Source: Cellvibrio sp. KY-YJ-3 (GTDB lineage: Bacteria; Pseudomonadota; Gammaproteobacteria; Pseudomonadales; Cellvibrionaceae). Taken from it: a DNA stretch of 64,000 bases. The notes beneath the pieces are model-generated. The model was not told the DNA's origin, made no database searches, and was given only the letters and a program-made list of their open reading frames with translations. The stretch covers positions 2,060,001 to 2,124,000 of the forward strand of contig NZ_CP031727.1 of the NCBI RefSeq assembly GCF_008806955.1. The letters run 5' to 3'. A program made the position numbers and the translations under genes. Within the stretch, counting starts at the first letter, position 1; every line of letters starts with the position of its first letter. Shown here in pieces: positions 61,218-64,000 of the stretch.

Positions 61218-63665
61218 GTGAGCATTGAGTTAAATCCGCAGGCGAAAAACGCTGCCATTCATCTGCCTGAATTACCCTTAAGCGCACTGCGCAGTGAATT
61301 TGTCGCCGCACTTGCACACACGCCTTTGTTATTGGAAGCGGAGCCGGGCGCTGGGAAATCCACCCTCGCACCGCTGTGGGTTTTGCAACAAGCACCCGCA
61401 GGGCAACAAGTATGGTTGGTGCAGCCGCGGGTATTAGCCGCACAAGCGCTTGCCCAACGGCTCGCCCAGCTATTGGGTGAAACCCCGGGGCAACAAGTGG
61501 GTTATCAAGTGCCCTACGATTCGCGCATGAGTGCGGATACCCGTTTAGTATTAATGACCCCCGGTATTTTACTGCAGCATTTACTGCAAAACCCCACGCT
61601 CGATAATGTTGCCTGTGTGATGTTGGACGAGATTCATGAGCGCAGTGTCAATCAGGATATGGCGTGGGCATTTTTGCAAGAAGTGCAAATTCTGCGTGAG
61701 GATTTGCAGCTGGTACTAATGAGCGCAACACCAGACCCCGCATTGCAACAACAAATTCCCCAGCGAATTTTTGCGCCGGGTCGCTGCTTTCCGGTCACTG
61801 TGCAGCATCAACCAGCCAAACAAAATGCGCGTGGTTATCCGGAAAAAGTGGATGAACAATTACTGCGTGCCTTGCAGTCTTATCCTGCATGGCAAGCCAG
61901 CTGTTGTCTGGTGTTTTTACCGGGTTGGCGTGAAATAGAAGATTGCGCGCAATTGCTCGCCAGCTATTTTCCCGCACATAAAGTCTGTCGCTTACACAGC
62001 CGTGTTAACGCCGCCGAGCAATTAATGGCGCTCGACCCAGCGCAGGGCCCACGCATTATTTTGGCGACCAATATTGCTGAAACTTCATTGACGATTGCCG
62101 ATGTCACACTGGTGATTGATTCGGGTTTGGCGCGCCGCGCTGATTACGAACAGCGCACTGGCGTTACTCGCTTACGCAACACACGCATCAGCATGGCCAG
62201 CGCCGAACAGCGGCGCGGTCGTGCGGGGCGCGTGCAAGCCGGCCACTGTATTCGTCTCTGGTCGCAAGACCAGCCGCTCGCCGCTGCGGATTTACCGGAA
62301 ATTCGCGCGACGGACTACCTTCCGCTGATGTTGCGCATCGCCCACTGGGGCAGCCCCGCCCAATCCTTACCTTGGCTTGAAGCACCGAATGCGCTGGCAT
62401 TAGCTTTTGCGCAGCAACAATTGCAAAAAATGCAGCTGCTGGATGAACAGGGCGTAATTACCCCTGCGGGTGAAAAAGTCAGCGCGCTGGGTACTCACCC
62501 GCGCATTGCCGCGTTTTTGTTGCTGCATAAAAATGTGATCGCCACTTCATCTCTATTGCTCGCTTTGGCGTTACATTTTGAATTGGCGGGCGATCAGGAT
62601 CTGGAGCAGTGGCTTGCAGATGCGGCGCAAGAATTAAAACGCAATCACCACTGGCAGCGACAACAAAAACGTTGGCTTTCGGTATTGGCGCTGCAGGAAG
62701 AAAATGCCGCAATCGATTCGTTATTGATTGCGCGGGCGTTCAGTGATCGTATCGGTTTTAAACAGGAGTCTGGCCGCTACCGTTTAAATTCGGGCATGAG
62801 TGTGGAGCCGCAGGGAAATTTGGAATCCAATTGGGCGGTGTTTTTACTCATCAATACCAAGCCCAAAAGTCACTCGGGTATTGGTCTCGCCTTATCACTT
62901 GCGCAGGCGCAACAGCGCGAGTTAAGTCAGTTGAACCAAAGCATGGTTTTCAAACAGCAGCGCTGGCAAGAGCACAGCTGTTGGACCATGGGCGGTGTGG
63001 TTATCGACGAGCAGTTTCAACCCATTGACTCTACAGAGTTGAGCGCAAAATTGGTGGCCCATGTTCAACAGCTTGCGCGCGAAAAAAGTTTAGCGCAACT
63101 ATCATGGAGTGACAGCGCACGCGCTTTACTCGAACGTGCACGATTATTAAATACACATCAGTTGTTGGATTGTCTCGCACTGGACGATGCGTCACTTATC
63201 GAGAAGATGCCGCAGTGGCTATCACCCTTTTTGAATGAAAGCACACAACTGGAACGCTTGCCGCTGCGTGAAGCGTTGGAATTTTATTTGGGATATGAAC
63301 AGTGCCAAAAAATTGCGCAGCTGTTGCCCGATAAAATTACTTTACCCAGCGGGCGCAGTGTAACTATTGAGTTTACCAGTGAAGGCAGCGCGCAAATCTC
63401 GGCCAAGTTGCAGGAGTTTTTTGGCTGCGAACAGTTGCAACTGGGTAATGGCAAAATCCCGCTAAAAATCCATTTGCTTTCACCCAATGGCAGCCCGCTC
63501 GCCATTACCACTAATTTGCAAACCTTTTGGCAGCAGGCCTACCCCGAGGTACGCAAAGAAATGCGCGGCCGCTACCCACGCCACCCCTGGCCGGAAAATC
63601 CGCTGGAACACGAGGCGACTGCACTAACCAAGCGAAAATTAGCGCAGCAGCAAGTGCCGCAATAA
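61218..63665 (+). CDS. hrpB: ATP-dependent DExH-box helicase HrpB
   Basis: An 815-residue helicase of the HrpB family. Walker A is EAEPGAGKSTLAP, motif II MLDEIHERSVNQD (DEIH), motif III MSATPD, and motif VI QRRGRAGRVQAG; the C-terminal third carries the HrpB-specific end with RKEMRGRYPRHPWPENP. RNA is the expected substrate, role poorly defined. The GTG start at 61218 with AGGAG overlapping the previous stop shows coupling to the oxygenase genes. Confidence 0.95.
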   Translation: MSIELNPQAKNAAIHLPELPLSALRSEFVAALAHTPLLLEAEPGAGKSTLAPLWVLQQAPAGQQVWLVQPRVLAAQALAQRLAQLLGETPGQQVGYQVPYDSRMSADTRLVLMTPGILLQHLLQNPTLDNVACVMLDEIHERSVNQDMAWAFLQEVQILREDLQLVLMSATPDPALQQQIPQRIFAPGRCFPVTVQHQPAKQNARGYPEKVDEQLLRALQSYPAWQASCCLVFLPGWREIEDCAQLLASYFPAHKVCRLHSRVNAAEQLMALDPAQGPRIILATNIAETSLTIADVTLVIDSGLARRADYEQRTGVTRLRNTRISMASAEQRRGRAGRVQAGHCIRLWSQDQPLAAADLPEIRATDYLPLMLRIAHWGSPAQSLPWLEAPNALALAFAQQQLQKMQLLDEQGVITPAGEKVSALGTHPRIAAFLLLHKNVIATSSLLLALALHFELAGDQDLEQWLADAAQELKRNHHWQRQQKRWLSVLALQEENAAIDSLLIARAFSDRIGFKQESGRYRLNSGMSVEPQGNLESNWAVFLLINTKPKSHSGIGLALSLAQAQQRELSQLNQSMVFKQQRWQEHSCWTMGGVVIDEQFQPIDSTELSAKLVAHVQQLAREKSLAQLSWSDSARALLERARLLNTHQLLDCLALDDASLIEKMPQWLSPFLNESTQLERLPLREALEFYLGYEQCQKIAQLLPDKITLPSGRSVTIEFTSEGSAQISAKLQEFFGCEQLQLGNGKIPLKIHLLSPNGSPLAITTNLQTFWQQAYPEVRKEMRGRYPRHPWPENPLEHEATALTKRKLAQQQVPQ

Positions 63666-63688
63666 TTTCCCGGGCTGGATGGGTTTCG

Positions 63689-64000
63689 CTACACCGAGAT
63701 ACCCACTTCCAGCTCCGCAACATAGCCCTCTTCTACACTTCCGGTCACCGTTGCTAATTGATATTCCACTCCATCGCTAAATACATTGTCTGCGGCAAAA
63801 CTGGTTACGGAAGTATTTTGCCCCTTGGTATAAAGCGAAGAATTATAAACAGCAGTTGTTACTGCGGCGGGAAATGCCATTTGTGAAATGGCAGTGGACT
63901 GCGCGGTGCTGCTGTAAGTGGTTAGGAAAATCTGAAAGTGAATGTGAGTGATGCGCCCTGCATACCAACCGGGGTAGATGGTAGTGAAATGGGCCACGCC
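63689..64000 (-). CDS. Intradiol ring-cleavage dioxygenase-like protein (C-terminal part)
   Basis: Partial gene running off the right edge; the last 103 codons are seen, stop at 63689. The segment VAHFTTIYPGWYAGRITHIHFQI matches the iron-binding region of protocatechuate 3,4-dioxygenase-type enzymes, with the Tyr of YPGWY, Arg, and His-x-His ligands. The remainder is beta-rich and ends GYVAELEVGISV. Relatives of this kind with a Tat signal are common in soil bacteria as secreted or lignin-linked dioxygenases; the missing N-terminus prevents a finer call. It converges on hrpB with 23 bases between. Confidence 0.82.
   Translation of the reverse strand, partial: GVAHFTTIYPGWYAGRITHIHFQIFLTTYSSTAQSTAISQMAFPAAVTTAVYNSSLYTKGQNTSVTSFAADNVFSDGVEYQLATVTGSVEEGYVAELEVGISV

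Overview
The window looks like a chromosomal segment of a Cellvibrio-like gammaproteobacterium (Cellvibrionaceae). This is inferred from gene content, not from a marker gene. The clues are a xylan-degradation group (CE2 esterase, GH10 xylanase, GH67 alpha-glucuronidase), lipoproteins whose lipobox cysteine is followed by a run of glycines and a serine-rich linker, many c-di-GMP proteins, a TonB-dependent receptor, and dispersed palindromic repeats. Nearly every gene belongs to a recognisable family. I saw no rRNA, tRNA, CRISPR array, transposase, integrase or phage gene.

Layout. 1-7.2 kb: urea use on the minus strand (allophanate hydrolase, urea carboxylase, GntR/FCD regulator, then the start of the urea-transporter binding protein), with a likely GntR operator before the first gene. 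7.5-12.6 kb: surface lipoprotein, dGTPase-like enzyme, VanZ-like membrane protein, small conserved protein. 12.8-17.8 kb: retropepsin-like RimB-type protease and RimK, facing a GGDEF-EAL protein, then a STAS protein. 17.9-21.8 kb: hisC, a stand-alone FabF-type synthase divergent from a TetR regulator across a promoter with two palindromic operators, and a HAD phosphatase. 21.8-26.4 kb: MATE exporter and the cobalamin nucleotide-loop operon cobT-cobS-cobU-cobC. 26.5-33 kb: aromatic aminotransferase, MscS-type channel, phosphodiesterase, katG, rnk, pentapeptide protein. 33.3-38.1 kb: xylan group. 38.3-40.3 kb: a Zur-box-controlled COG0523 GTPase with a DUF1826 partner. 40.4-42.7 kb: folate-independent methionine synthase pair mesX-mesD with a MetR-like box. 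43.1-44.5 kb: an isolated FRG-domain gene between two gene-poor stretches. 44.5-48.4 kb: LexA-boxed polB, a SMI1/KNR4 protein and a lytic transglycosylase. 48.6-52.3 kb: calcium-binding-like protein, repeat lipoprotein, LuxR solo. 52.5-54.7 kb: argD-argF. 55-57.4 kb: a multidomain c-di-GMP protein with degenerate catalytic motifs. 57.6-63.7 kb: an apparent operon of a TonB receptor, two tandem paralogues with a 2-oxoglutarate/Fe(II)-oxygenase-like HxD...H...R signature, and hrpB. 63.7-64 kb: the end of an intradiol-dioxygenase-like gene.

The features most worth a second look are the receptor plus twin-oxygenase operon, the mesX-mesD pair with its MetR-type box, the clean Zur, LexA, TetR and GntR-type sites, and a family of palindromic elements that share a 17-bp core but carry unrelated long arms. 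All calls come from reading the sequence; no database search was run.
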